Below, one piece after another: positions 17,285 through 25,078 of a stretch of 64,000 nt of DNA. The stretch lies in contig CAIQWD010000014.1 of the NCBI GenBank assembly GCA_903875445.1, positions 1 through 64,000 on the forward strand, read 5' to 3'. The notes below the pieces were generated by a model. It did no database searches. It saw nothing but the letters and a program-made list of their open reading frames with translations, and had not been told where the DNA came from. The DNA comes from an uncultured delta proteobacterium (GTDB lineage Bacteria > Desulfobacterota > Desulfobulbia > Desulfobulbales > Desulfocapsaceae). The position numbers were made by a program, and so were the translations under genes. The stretch's first letter is position 1, and each line of letters begins with the position of its first letter.

Positions 17285-17563
17285 TTATTTATTTTCTGCC
17301 GAACCAGTCAGTTGCAAAAGAACATGGTCGGCCCTTTGTTGCTCTGTTGAAAAATGCGTTTTTAGAAAATTGGGGAAAAAGAACAGCTTCAAAACGACAA
17401 ACATGACAAAGAGCTTGATGAAAATGATTTTCCACAGGGTTCGGCCGACGGTCATTTGTTGAAACCCGTCCCGATATAAACGGTAAAAACTCATGAAAAA
17501 TGGCGGCGTCATAATTTTCTCCACCCAAAGATCAGCAGATTTGACAGCTACACTCTGCTTCAT
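17285..17563 (-). CDS. DUF4492 small membrane protein
   Basis: A 92-residue protein with the DUF4492 pattern FYRLYRDGFQQMTVGRTLW, then a hydrophobic helix (IIFIKLFVMFVVLKLFFFP). This family is commonly encoded directly before cydAB, and here it is the first gene of the operon. Its role is unknown, possibly assembly of the bd oxidase. ATG 17563 has a near-ideal AGGAGTGAGG upstream. Confidence 0.85.
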   Translation of the reverse strand: MKQSVAVKSADLWVEKIMTPPFFMSFYRLYRDGFQQMTVGRTLWKIIFIKLFVMFVVLKLFFFPNFLKTHFSTEQQRADHVLLQLTGSAENK

Positions 17564-17609
17564 TTTCCTCACTCCTAGGAGTCTCGTTTTGAAAATTTTG
17601 TTATAGCAT

Positions 17610-17639
17610 AACATACCCAATGAGATGTGCAGGAGTCAA
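17610..17639 (-). promoter_or_regulatory. Probable sigma70 promoter of the cyd operon
   Basis: On the minus strand TTGACT (17634-17639) and TATGTT (17610-17615) are 18 bases apart, about 47 bases before the DUF4492 start. The sites match consensus at most positions. Confidence 0.45.
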
Positions 17640-17712
17640 GAGCAATAATAATCATTCGCAAATTGATTCTTTGTCGGTCATGCAAATCCGATTGTTTTTT
17701 CAGGAGTTGGAG

Positions 17713-17742
17713 TTGACGAAAAGCTTAATTTTGCGCTATGCT
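17713..17742 (+). promoter_or_regulatory. Probable sigma70 promoter of the MotA-like gene
   Basis: TTGACG (17713-17718) and TATGCT (17737-17742) are 18 bases apart, pointing right toward the small gene at 17889. This site and the cyd promoter sit in the same 325-base divergent region. Confidence 0.45.
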
Positions 17743-17888
17743 GCAAGTTCATCATTCTCATTGCCTGCTGCCGGGACCTTCGACAGAGTAACAATTTTTT
17801 GCTTCCAGAACCGCCAGTTCCGTGCTCGGACGCTTAACGCGACCCAGTAAAGTGGCAGGTTTCACTTTTATTGCCGAGAAAAAATTCT

Positions 17889-18281
17889 ATGATACGCGAT
17901 CTCTCCCTTGCCGCTAAGGCCTCCTGCAGTCTTGAAGACCAGGAGACCCTCGTTCCCATGGTCCTACAGCTCAAAAAACTCTCCGAGTTGATCACTAAAC
18001 AGGGGTTGCTCGCCCTGGAAAACGAACTTCCTCAGATAAATGATCCTTTTTTGAATCTTGGGATACAGCTGATCATCGACAAGGTGGAGGCGGAAAACAT
18101 CAAAGATATTCTCGACTCCGACATCTTTTACAATCAGTCGAATGGTCGAGAATTATTGAAAAAAATTATTATCAGGGAAGGTTTGCTGCGAATCCAGGCG
18201 GGAGATTCTCCGAGAAATGTCCTGATCTGCACCAAGGTTTTCCTCGGCAGGATACCCGACGCTGCCTTCCGGAATTCCTGA
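17889..18281 (+). CDS. MotA-cytoplasmic-domain-like protein
   Basis: A 130-residue soluble protein. The segment LLALENELPQINDPFLNLGIQLIIDKVEAENIKDIL resembles the cytoplasmic loop of MotA/PomA stators (in MotA roughly GLLALE...DPFLRKGLQLVVDG...IRDIL). It lacks the membrane helices and proton-channel residues, so it is not a stator. It could be a regulator or interaction module. I know no named family for it. Confidence 0.45.
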   Translation: MIRDLSLAAKASCSLEDQETLVPMVLQLKKLSELITKQGLLALENELPQINDPFLNLGIQLIIDKVEAENIKDILDSDIFYNQSNGRELLKKIIIREGLLRIQAGDSPRNVLICTKVFLGRIPDAAFRNS

Positions 18282-18439
18282 ATTCGGTGTCATTGGGCCA
18301 GCCAACTGCCTGCCATTGCAACACCTTTGACGGTGACCGATAAGGGATGGGTTAGGTCACAACCGCCCACAACCAGCTGGCAGATTCCTTGAAGTATCGG
18401 GGAGGCAGGCCGACATCTGGCCCCCTCCCGACACGACAC

Positions 18440-20236
18440 TCATCGCCCGCTTTCGACGACAACAACTTCCACCCGCCGGTTTTTTGTCCGACCGTCATTG
18501 GTATCATTAGAGGCGATTGGCTCCTGATTGCCCATACCTTTGATCTGTATTCTCTCCGTTTCCATACCGCCGGCGACGAGCATTTTCTGCACTGCCATGG
18601 CCCGTTCTTCGGACAGCTTGATATTCTCAGGAGAATCCGAGGTGGAAGACACGAAGCCCTTGACGAGCAGCTTTGCCTTGGGATACGCTTTTAGTTTTTC
18701 GACAAACCCTTTATACTCCTTATTCGCCTCGCTCGTGAATTTGAGGGAGTTCGGGGCCAAGGGAAGAACAATCTTGTTCGGCAGCACAGGAATTTTTTCT
18801 TTATCTTTAGCCGCTGCCACTGGTCCTGCGGTCGTAATTGTCTTCTCTTGAGCCCTGGCCACTGTCTCGGTAGCTTGAACGGTTCCACCAGTGGTGGCAA
18901 TCGGAGTGAGTTCTTTTACAACTACAGCCTTTCCACCCTGATCTTTTGCCGAACCCGGATCAGTTTTACTACTGACTGTTTGCGCCACATCTCCGGGCCC
19001 TGCGAGTTCCGTTGTTCCCTGCCGTCCAGTTTCACCGGTGCTATATGCCTTTTCCAGGATGGCATGTTTCAGCTCTGCCGCTTTTTTCTCGTTTATCTCA
19101 TCCTGGTTCTGCTCGAGAACGGTCACTGCAGGTGAGGCTCTGACTTGTACCTGTGGCGCTTCTTTGACGACAATCTGCGGTTCCGCCTTCCGGGCCTCAA
19201 TCCCTGCAAGTTCGGGAGTCTTGCCCACCGGGTACCAGTAATAGACAGCGGACAAAACCAAGACCACGCCCCCCAAAGCATATTTCATCCAGCCCCAGCA
19301 TCCACCATTTTCAAGATTGATACCCGAGACACTGGCCGGTGACTCGGCGGAGCCGGCGGTAAATCTTCCCCGGAAATGTTCGAGATGACTTTTTTCATCA
19401 TCCAAACCCTCAAAATCTTCCTGAGTCGGCTTGAGCGGGAGGTTCAATTTCTGGATGCACTCTTCAACAATTTTGTGATCGAGGTTGCGTTTGCCCTGAA
19501 CACTACCGGCCACCATGGCATGATCGCAAATGATGTTGATTCGCTTGGGAATACCCATGGAATAGCGGTGAATAATTTGCATGGCCTTGGCAGAAAAGAG
19601 TTTTTCCTCAGTGCCGGCAACCTTCAACCGATGGCGGATATATTCATCGGTTTCCTCAGCCGTCAAGGCGACCAAATCCACCTTGATAGTAAGACGTTGC
19701 CTGACTGCCCGGTTGTTCGGCTGAATGAGCGTCTCGTTGAATTCACGCTGCCCGATGAAAAAGATGTTAATCAGCTTGGCGTCGGCCTTTTCAATATTCG
19801 AGAGGAGACGCAACTCCTCCAGCATGTCCTGACTCAACCGGTGGCAATCATCGATCAGTAACAGTACTTTCTTTTGCTCATCGTCGGCTTTATGTAAAAA
19901 ATGGCTGAATTGAATGAGAAACTGAACTTTTGAAGTAAATTCCTTGGCAATACCGAAACCTTTGGCAATTGCATTGTAGAAATCGAGTCTCTCCCTTGTC
20001 GGATCGTTAATCACCGCCCATATCACTGTGTCGTCTAAACTGTTGGTCAAAGCATTTATCAGGGTCGATTTGCCGGTTCCGGAATCACCCGTCATCAACA
20101 AAAAACCCTTATTTTCAAGGATACCGTAACGTAATGCGGCAAGCGCTTCCTTGTGCTTCTCACCAAGCCAGAGAAAGATTGAATCGGTGGTTATCTCAAA
20201 TGGTTTCGATTTTAGATTGAAAAATGCTCTATACAT
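18440..20236 (-). CDS. AAA+ ATPase (ExeA/GspA-like) fused to a TM segment and OmpA domain
   Basis: A 598-residue three-part protein. Residues 1-270 are an ExeA-type AAA ATPase: MYRAFFNLKSKPFEITTDS opening, Walker A GDSGTGKST near 49, Walker B LLLIDDCH near 120. A single membrane helix follows near 317-335. A Glu/Lys/Ala-rich linker covers about 340-470, and the last 120 residues are OmpA-like (NRRVEVVVV ending) and would bind peptidoglycan. In ExeA/GspA the cytoplasmic ATPase and periplasmic peptidoglycan-binding part help insert secretion machinery into the wall. Here the wall-binding part is the OmpA type. ATG 20236 is preferred for the canonical N-terminus. Confidence 0.8.
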   Translation of the reverse strand: MYRAFFNLKSKPFEITTDSIFLWLGEKHKEALAALRYGILENKGFLLMTGDSGTGKSTLINALTNSLDDTVIWAVINDPTRERLDFYNAIAKGFGIAKEFTSKVQFLIQFSHFLHKADDEQKKVLLLIDDCHRLSQDMLEELRLLSNIEKADAKLINIFFIGQREFNETLIQPNNRAVRQRLTIKVDLVALTAEETDEYIRHRLKVAGTEEKLFSAKAMQIIHRYSMGIPKRINIICDHAMVAGSVQGKRNLDHKIVEECIQKLNLPLKPTQEDFEGLDDEKSHLEHFRGRFTAGSAESPASVSGINLENGGCWGWMKYALGGVVLVLSAVYYWYPVGKTPELAGIEARKAEPQIVVKEAPQVQVRASPAVTVLEQNQDEINEKKAAELKHAILEKAYSTGETGRQGTTELAGPGDVAQTVSSKTDPGSAKDQGGKAVVVKELTPIATTGGTVQATETVARAQEKTITTAGPVAAAKDKEKIPVLPNKIVLPLAPNSLKFTSEANKEYKGFVEKLKAYPKAKLLVKGFVSSTSDSPENIKLSEERAMAVQKMLVAGGMETERIQIKGMGNQEPIASNDTNDGRTKNRRVEVVVVESGR

Positions 20237-20441
20237 ATATACCCATTGAAAAAGAAATATCATATAACCGGTGAAAACGACGCCCTCTTCCGGATTTTTC
20301 CGACAATCTTTTACCTAACACTAACATGCCAATATTGCAATTTTTTTAAGCACAAGTTATGGTGCGGATAGTACTTAGTTTTCAGCCGAAAATCAAATAA
20401 ATGAATAATTTTCACGGATTCCGCCAAAATAGAGATTTTTT

Positions 20442-21851
20442 ATGAATAAAGGAATTATCGTCTTTACCTTTCTGCTCTCCTTCTCACTTGCTCTGGCAAT
20501 GCCACTCTCAGCGGCGGATGAAGACCTCGGTTTTAAGGAGCATCTGGATAAAGCCAATGATTATTTCAAGGCCTATCGCCACTTTGAAGCCGGGGACGAA
20601 TTGAAAGAGGCAACCAAGCTGGGCGGAGCTAAGCACCCTTCCTTGCACATGCGTCTTGGCATCCTTTATTACGGCCTCGGGTTGATCCCGGAGGCGATTG
20701 CCGAGGGAGAGAAAGCCGTTGCCCTGGCACCTTCATCGAAGTGGTACAAGTTCGACCTGGCGAAATTCTATTATGTCGACAAACAATACTTAAAAGCCGA
20801 AGAGCAGTTCATTGCCCTTTTGAAACTCGATCCCGCTTTCACCCTTGGCTATTACTATCTCGCCGAGTTGTATTTCCGCAATAAAGACTACGATATTGCC
20901 TGGTTAAGTTTCCAGAGAGCCCGCCTGCTCGGCCACCAGGCAAAACAACTGGAGGCTAAACTGGCTCCGCACACAAAGAAACCGACAGAGGACTTCGTTA
21001 AAATCTCCAAAAACAACATGATAGTCAGATTTATCAGACTCTCCTCGGAAGAAGCGGCAAAGACAATACTCGACGAGATTTCGAAGGGGAAACTCTTTGA
21101 AAATATGGAACTTGAACTGAAAAAAGAAAAAGTCGGTGAGGCTGATTTCGGGGTGATGAACATCAATGAATTACAGGATTCCGTCGCCGAATCCATGCGC
21201 AGCCGGCAGCCGTATTCCCCGCCGGTGGTCGTAAAAACCGGATCGGATTATCGGATAATGCAACGAATTGCACCCTTTGATCCGGTTGCATGGCGAACCA
21301 CTATCGGAGCAACCTCCTCGGCCTCGCCAAAGGATTCCGAGGGGACTCCCCCTGTCGCTGCTGTTGCGAAAAAAAAAATTCAGACCGATAGTGCCAATCT
21401 TGCACCGCCCACCTCTGTCCCTCCCCCTGTTGCCGTAAACGAAAGCACACCGGAAATCCGACAGGCTCCGGTCGGAAAAGGCAAGGAACAACTGGCAACG
21501 CAGCTGGCCGCCTATTATGCCCTGGAAAGTTGGAAAAGCGCCTGGCAATCTGCAGATGTTACAAAATATCTTGCGGCCTATAGCAATAAGTTTACTCCGT
21601 CGGACAGCATGGATCTCGCAACCTGGAAAAAGAAGAGAACCGCCAGCCTTATTCGCCCGAAATTCATCCATGTGACAATCAAAGACCCGGTAGTCGAACT
21701 CCTGACGAACAACCGCTTACTCATCACCTTCACTCAAAAGTTCGAGTCGGATGCCTACCAGGACACAGTTATCAAGACCTTGACCATGGAAAAGGAAACC
21801 GGCAGTTGGAAAATCAGCGAAGAACGAACTGTTCAGGAACTTTCTCGTTAG
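20442..21851 (+). CDS. Exported TPR protein with Cds6/NTF2-like C-terminal domain
   Basis: A 469-residue protein with a Sec signal peptide (ending near LSAAD). About four TPR-like helical repeats lie between residues 30 and 170, with a middle linker rich in Pro/Val and a C-terminal 115-residue domain: YYALESWKSAWQ, YSNKFTP, KDPVVELL, then WKISEE. This C-terminal pattern matches NTF2-like Cds6 domains often linked to L,D-transpeptidases. It likely acts in the periplasm at the cell wall. It is transcribed divergently from the AAA-OmpA gene, which also looks wall-associated. Confidence 0.7.
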   Translation: MNKGIIVFTFLLSFSLALAMPLSAADEDLGFKEHLDKANDYFKAYRHFEAGDELKEATKLGGAKHPSLHMRLGILYYGLGLIPEAIAEGEKAVALAPSSKWYKFDLAKFYYVDKQYLKAEEQFIALLKLDPAFTLGYYYLAELYFRNKDYDIAWLSFQRARLLGHQAKQLEAKLAPHTKKPTEDFVKISKNNMIVRFIRLSSEEAAKTILDEISKGKLFENMELELKKEKVGEADFGVMNINELQDSVAESMRSRQPYSPPVVVKTGSDYRIMQRIAPFDPVAWRTTIGATSSASPKDSEGTPPVAAVAKKKIQTDSANLAPPTSVPPPVAVNESTPEIRQAPVGKGKEQLATQLAAYYALESWKSAWQSADVTKYLAAYSNKFTPSDSMDLATWKKKRTASLIRPKFIHVTIKDPVVELLTNNRLLITFTQKFESDAYQDTVIKTLTMEKETGSWKISEERTVQELSR

Positions 21852-21887
21852 CGTTACAGCGTCGGTTTGTGAAGGCAATATCGGCCC

Positions 21888-22757
21888 CTAAAGTTTGATA
21901 TGCCAGGGTTCATAGCGAACCCCAAACATGTTGTCCCGCCAGTACCGGTAGTCGACAAACCCTTGTTCCGTCAACCGCTTATAGACCGGAGTGGTCGTAA
22001 ATAATTCCGAGAAATTCCCCTCACCCAAACCCTTTTGACCGATATCAAAATCTCCGGTGGCGTGATAAGAGTATCCGGGAGGTGCCAAAGAACGGGAGGC
22101 CAGAGAGAGATTCCCCCCGTGCCGATGGGCCTTGCCGAGAAAGAGGTGAAACTGTTTGACTATCCCGCGAATGCCCGAAGTCAGTATGACATCGTCACCA
22201 AGATTGTTCTTTATTCGGCTATATTTTGCCAAGGATTCACCTTTAAACAGGTAGTTACCTGTTTGCGGTATCTTAATAATCTCATTGGCTGCAATCACAT
22301 GAAGAAAGGCCACAACCTGCTTGGCCCCGAAAAATCCGTAATCATGTGCATCCCGATTATAAATCATTTCGAAAAACGCCAGCTCGGCATTGGTAAAACT
22401 GCCGATAAAGGGTTGCCGCCCGGCAATGATCAATGCCTCATCAAAGCCGAGGGTGGAAAAATTTCCGTTGCCGACATTCAAGCAAAGGCGAGCAAGCTTC
22501 TCCACCACCGCCCCTAAAAGCTGCTGCTCAGCCTTATCAAGAATTATGTCGTCGGGATGAGGTGTGTCGGGATTACGGACTTTGAAGAAATAATCCTTCA
22601 GTTGATCGTCCGCCACCGAGTACACCTGCTGATCTCGTCCGAAGGGAGTGTCTTCCTCGGGAGGGTCGGCTGACAATAGTTCTTCCGCACCGATGGGATA
22701 GGCTGGAGCCAGCAATATGGCCATGGCCGTCATTTTCAGAAAGGCTCTTCTGGTCAT
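21888..22757 (-). CDS. VanY-like peptidase M15B family protein, exported
   Basis: A 289-residue protein with a short twin-arginine-like leader (TRRAFLK then a hydrophobic run). Near residue 230 there is a zinc-peptidase SxHxxGxxD motif (YSYHATGDFDIG), and near the end EPWH, matching the catalytic Glu and zinc His of D,D-carboxypeptidases. It probably trims peptidoglycan stem peptides in the periplasm. The wide spacing suggests a divergent subgroup, so substrate is uncertain. Confidence 0.75.
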   Translation of the reverse strand: MTRRAFLKMTAMAILLAPAYPIGAEELLSADPPEEDTPFGRDQQVYSVADDQLKDYFFKVRNPDTPHPDDIILDKAEQQLLGAVVEKLARLCLNVGNGNFSTLGFDEALIIAGRQPFIGSFTNAELAFFEMIYNRDAHDYGFFGAKQVVAFLHVIAANEIIKIPQTGNYLFKGESLAKYSRIKNNLGDDVILTSGIRGIVKQFHLFLGKAHRHGGNLSLASRSLAPPGYSYHATGDFDIGQKGLGEGNFSELFTTTPVYKRLTEQGFVDYRYWRDNMFGVRYEPWHIKL

Positions 22758-22916
22758 AAAAGTCTATCCTCCCTCCGCTTGAAATGTTCCCTGCCCCCCA
22801 CCTGCGGCGCCTGACAATATGAAATAAAACTACCTGTGGAATATCAACTTGTCAATCCCTTAGTACCGTGCTGCCGCACTTGCCCTTTCCCGTCACTGCA
22901 ATGCCTGTCAGAATGT

Positions 22917-22945
22917 TTGACAATACTTCATTTTTGTTCTAATTA
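22917..22945 (+). promoter_or_regulatory. Possible sigma70 promoter of the CBS/beta-helix pair
   Basis: TTGACA (22917-22922), 17 bases, then TAATTA (22940-22945) lie about 70 bases before the CBS start. The -35 is perfect and the -10 is weak. Confidence 0.35.
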
Positions 22946-23015
22946 ATAAGTCGTTATTCGCACCAATCGATTTTGCCGCGAAAGCAGTTTTTGATCTCGT
23001 CACTGAGGAGGCCTT

Positions 23016-23585
23016 GTGAAAAACTATCTCGTCAAAGACCTTATGGTTCCGATTTCCGAATATGCCACAGTGGTACTTGGAACCCCCCTCATTGAAGCCA
23101 TTCATGTTCTCGAACGAGCCCAGGAAGCCTACACCATCAGTAAATACCAACACCGAGCCATAATCGTCCTCAATCAGGACGGGCATGTGGTCGGTAAAAT
23201 CAGCCAACTGCGAGCCCTTAAAGCGATTGAAACGGAATTTGATTTCACCGACCAGATTGAGGAGATACGTAAATTTAAGTTCAGCGAAAATTATGTGGCT
23301 CAGCTCCGCGATAAATATCGCTCCCGGGAGAAAATCATCAAAGAAGAAACATTACGGGAAGTAGCTGCCAAAAAAGTTGAAGAATTCATGCAAATGCCAA
23401 CCCCTGGAGAATTTGTTTCCGAAGATTGCAACCTGGATACGGCCATTCATCGACTCATTGCCGGAACACACCTGTCCCTGCTTGTTACCAGAGGAGAACA
23501 GATTATCGGGATCTTGCGGATATCGGATGTCTTTGCTGCTGTTTTTCATGAAATGATGACCATAGCAGAAAACAAAAACTCTTGA
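23016..23585 (+). CDS. CBS-domain pair protein
   Basis: A 189-residue protein with two CBS modules (about 1-75 and 125-180) split by a charged helical linker (REKIIKEETLREVAAKKVEE). CBS pairs sense adenine nucleotides or act as dimer switches. It is followed directly by a beta-helix protein whose start overlaps or lies within 10 bases of its stop, so the two are probably coupled and may regulate one another. Confidence 0.8.
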   Translation: MKNYLVKDLMVPISEYATVVLGTPLIEAIHVLERAQEAYTISKYQHRAIIVLNQDGHVVGKISQLRALKAIETEFDFTDQIEEIRKFKFSENYVAQLRDKYRSREKIIKEETLREVAAKKVEEFMQMPTPGEFVSEDCNLDTAIHRLIAGTHLSLLVTRGEQIIGILRISDVFAAVFHEMMTIAENKNS

Positions 23586-23593
23586 GAAACATT

Positions 23594-25015
23594 ATGAAAG
23601 AACTGGAAATACTCTTCAACAGGATTATTCAGAGGGTCAATGTTAATCTACGGGAATTGAACTTTGATGTCACCCCGTTTGCCATGACTCTTATCATTCC
23701 CGATCAAATGAGCAAGTTTTATGCCTTCTACGGCATAACCCCCGACCATCCCCTTGACCTCCACTTTGAACATTCCGCTCTGGCCGGCAGCTATTTTCTC
23801 GGCAAATGTCGGGTGAGAAACTCCATTTTGTATAAAAGTGACATTCGTGGCGACGAACTGAAGCGCAAGGATCGCCAGATCAATTTCGGCAAATTCACCT
23901 TAACCCTGACAAAAGACGAGCGCATCGATATTGAAGACAGTGCCCTGGTCAAGACTCTGGTGCACAATTACTCCCACGATCCGGAAACTCCTGAGAAATT
24001 TTTTATTAAAGATACCCTGGCCATGGATTATGCAAATATCCATGGCTCCCCGTCGGACGGCTGTTTTCTCGGACCTTATGCCACCGTTGATCTGACAACC
24101 ATGCGGGATTGCATTATCGGTGCCTATTCCTACATCCAGGCCGGCGAGATTTCCCACCTCAATGTCGATCCCGGAACAATTTGGGTCAATAGCCCCGGCA
24201 ACTTCAATTTCTATTACAAATACCCACCGGAGCTTCTTGCACATTATGTCTCTCTTTCACCGGAAAAGGTGCCCTGGGGTGTTCTTATCGACTTTATCGA
24301 AAAGCGGAAATTCGAATTTCAGCGGGTCTTCGATTTCGTCAATCTTGAAGAAATAGAGTCAATTCCCAAAACGGCCTCCCTCGATCGCTATGCCGTGGTC
24401 CTGCCGAATATAAAAATCGCCGACAACGTCCTCGTTTCCCAGCGGGCTTACATCGAGAATTCAACCCTTGGCAAGGGAGCTAATGCCCAGGAAAACTGTT
24501 TCATCATCAATTCCCATCTTGAGGGCTTGAATGTCACCGCCCATGGGGCAAAAATTATTGAGGGATATCTTGGACTTGGCGTCTTTGTCGGCTTCAACAG
24601 TTTCCTCTGTGGTAAAAAACAGAATCGTTTGAAGATCGGCGAAGGTTGTATTGTTATGCCACATACCATTATCGACATTGAAGAGGCGCTGGAGATCCCT
24701 GCCAATCATCTGGTCTGGGGCCTGGTGCGAAACCGGGAAGAACTGGCTACCAACTCTATCTCACTGGAAAAATTTTCCACCATCGACACAACATTTTCTT
24801 CCGGAAGAATGCATTTTGAGGGCAGCGGCGCATCGTTCGTCAAGGCATTCAAGGATCGCATCCAGCACATCCTCGATGTCAATGGAGCCTTCTTCGCGGA
24901 TGGAGAAAATGCCGGCCATGCCCAAAAAAATCAGCGGCTCTCCCTGAATACCATCCAACCATTCCAATTTGGCCCCATGGAGGGGATGTATCCCAACATT
25001 TCCATAGTGCCATAA
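23594..25015 (+). CDS. Left-handed beta-helix protein with hexapeptide-like repeats
   Basis: A 473-residue protein. Two blocks of hexapeptide-like turns are visible: about 135-190 (GCFLGPYATVDLTTMRDCIIGAY...) and about 260-370 (RYAVVLPNIKIADNVLVSQRAYIENSTLG...). This fold occurs in acyl- and acetyltransferases, but no acyltransferase His or cofactor motif is obvious, and the N-terminal 130 residues match no family I know. The ATG at 23594 is preferred; an in-frame TTG at 23582 would overlap the CBS stop. The neighbouring CBS gene suggests regulation by nucleotides. Confidence 0.6.
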   Translation: MKELEILFNRIIQRVNVNLRELNFDVTPFAMTLIIPDQMSKFYAFYGITPDHPLDLHFEHSALAGSYFLGKCRVRNSILYKSDIRGDELKRKDRQINFGKFTLTLTKDERIDIEDSALVKTLVHNYSHDPETPEKFFIKDTLAMDYANIHGSPSDGCFLGPYATVDLTTMRDCIIGAYSYIQAGEISHLNVDPGTIWVNSPGNFNFYYKYPPELLAHYVSLSPEKVPWGVLIDFIEKRKFEFQRVFDFVNLEEIESIPKTASLDRYAVVLPNIKIADNVLVSQRAYIENSTLGKGANAQENCFIINSHLEGLNVTAHGAKIIEGYLGLGVFVGFNSFLCGKKQNRLKIGEGCIVMPHTIIDIEEALEIPANHLVWGLVRNREELATNSISLEKFSTIDTTFSSGRMHFEGSGASFVKAFKDRIQHILDVNGAFFADGENAGHAQKNQRLSLNTIQPFQFGPMEGMYPNISIVP

Positions 25016-25078
25016 CGACCGCCGGTTGTCAGGGTCGGAAACGAAGGGAACTTTCGTTCTCTTGAGAAGAGAAGGTTG

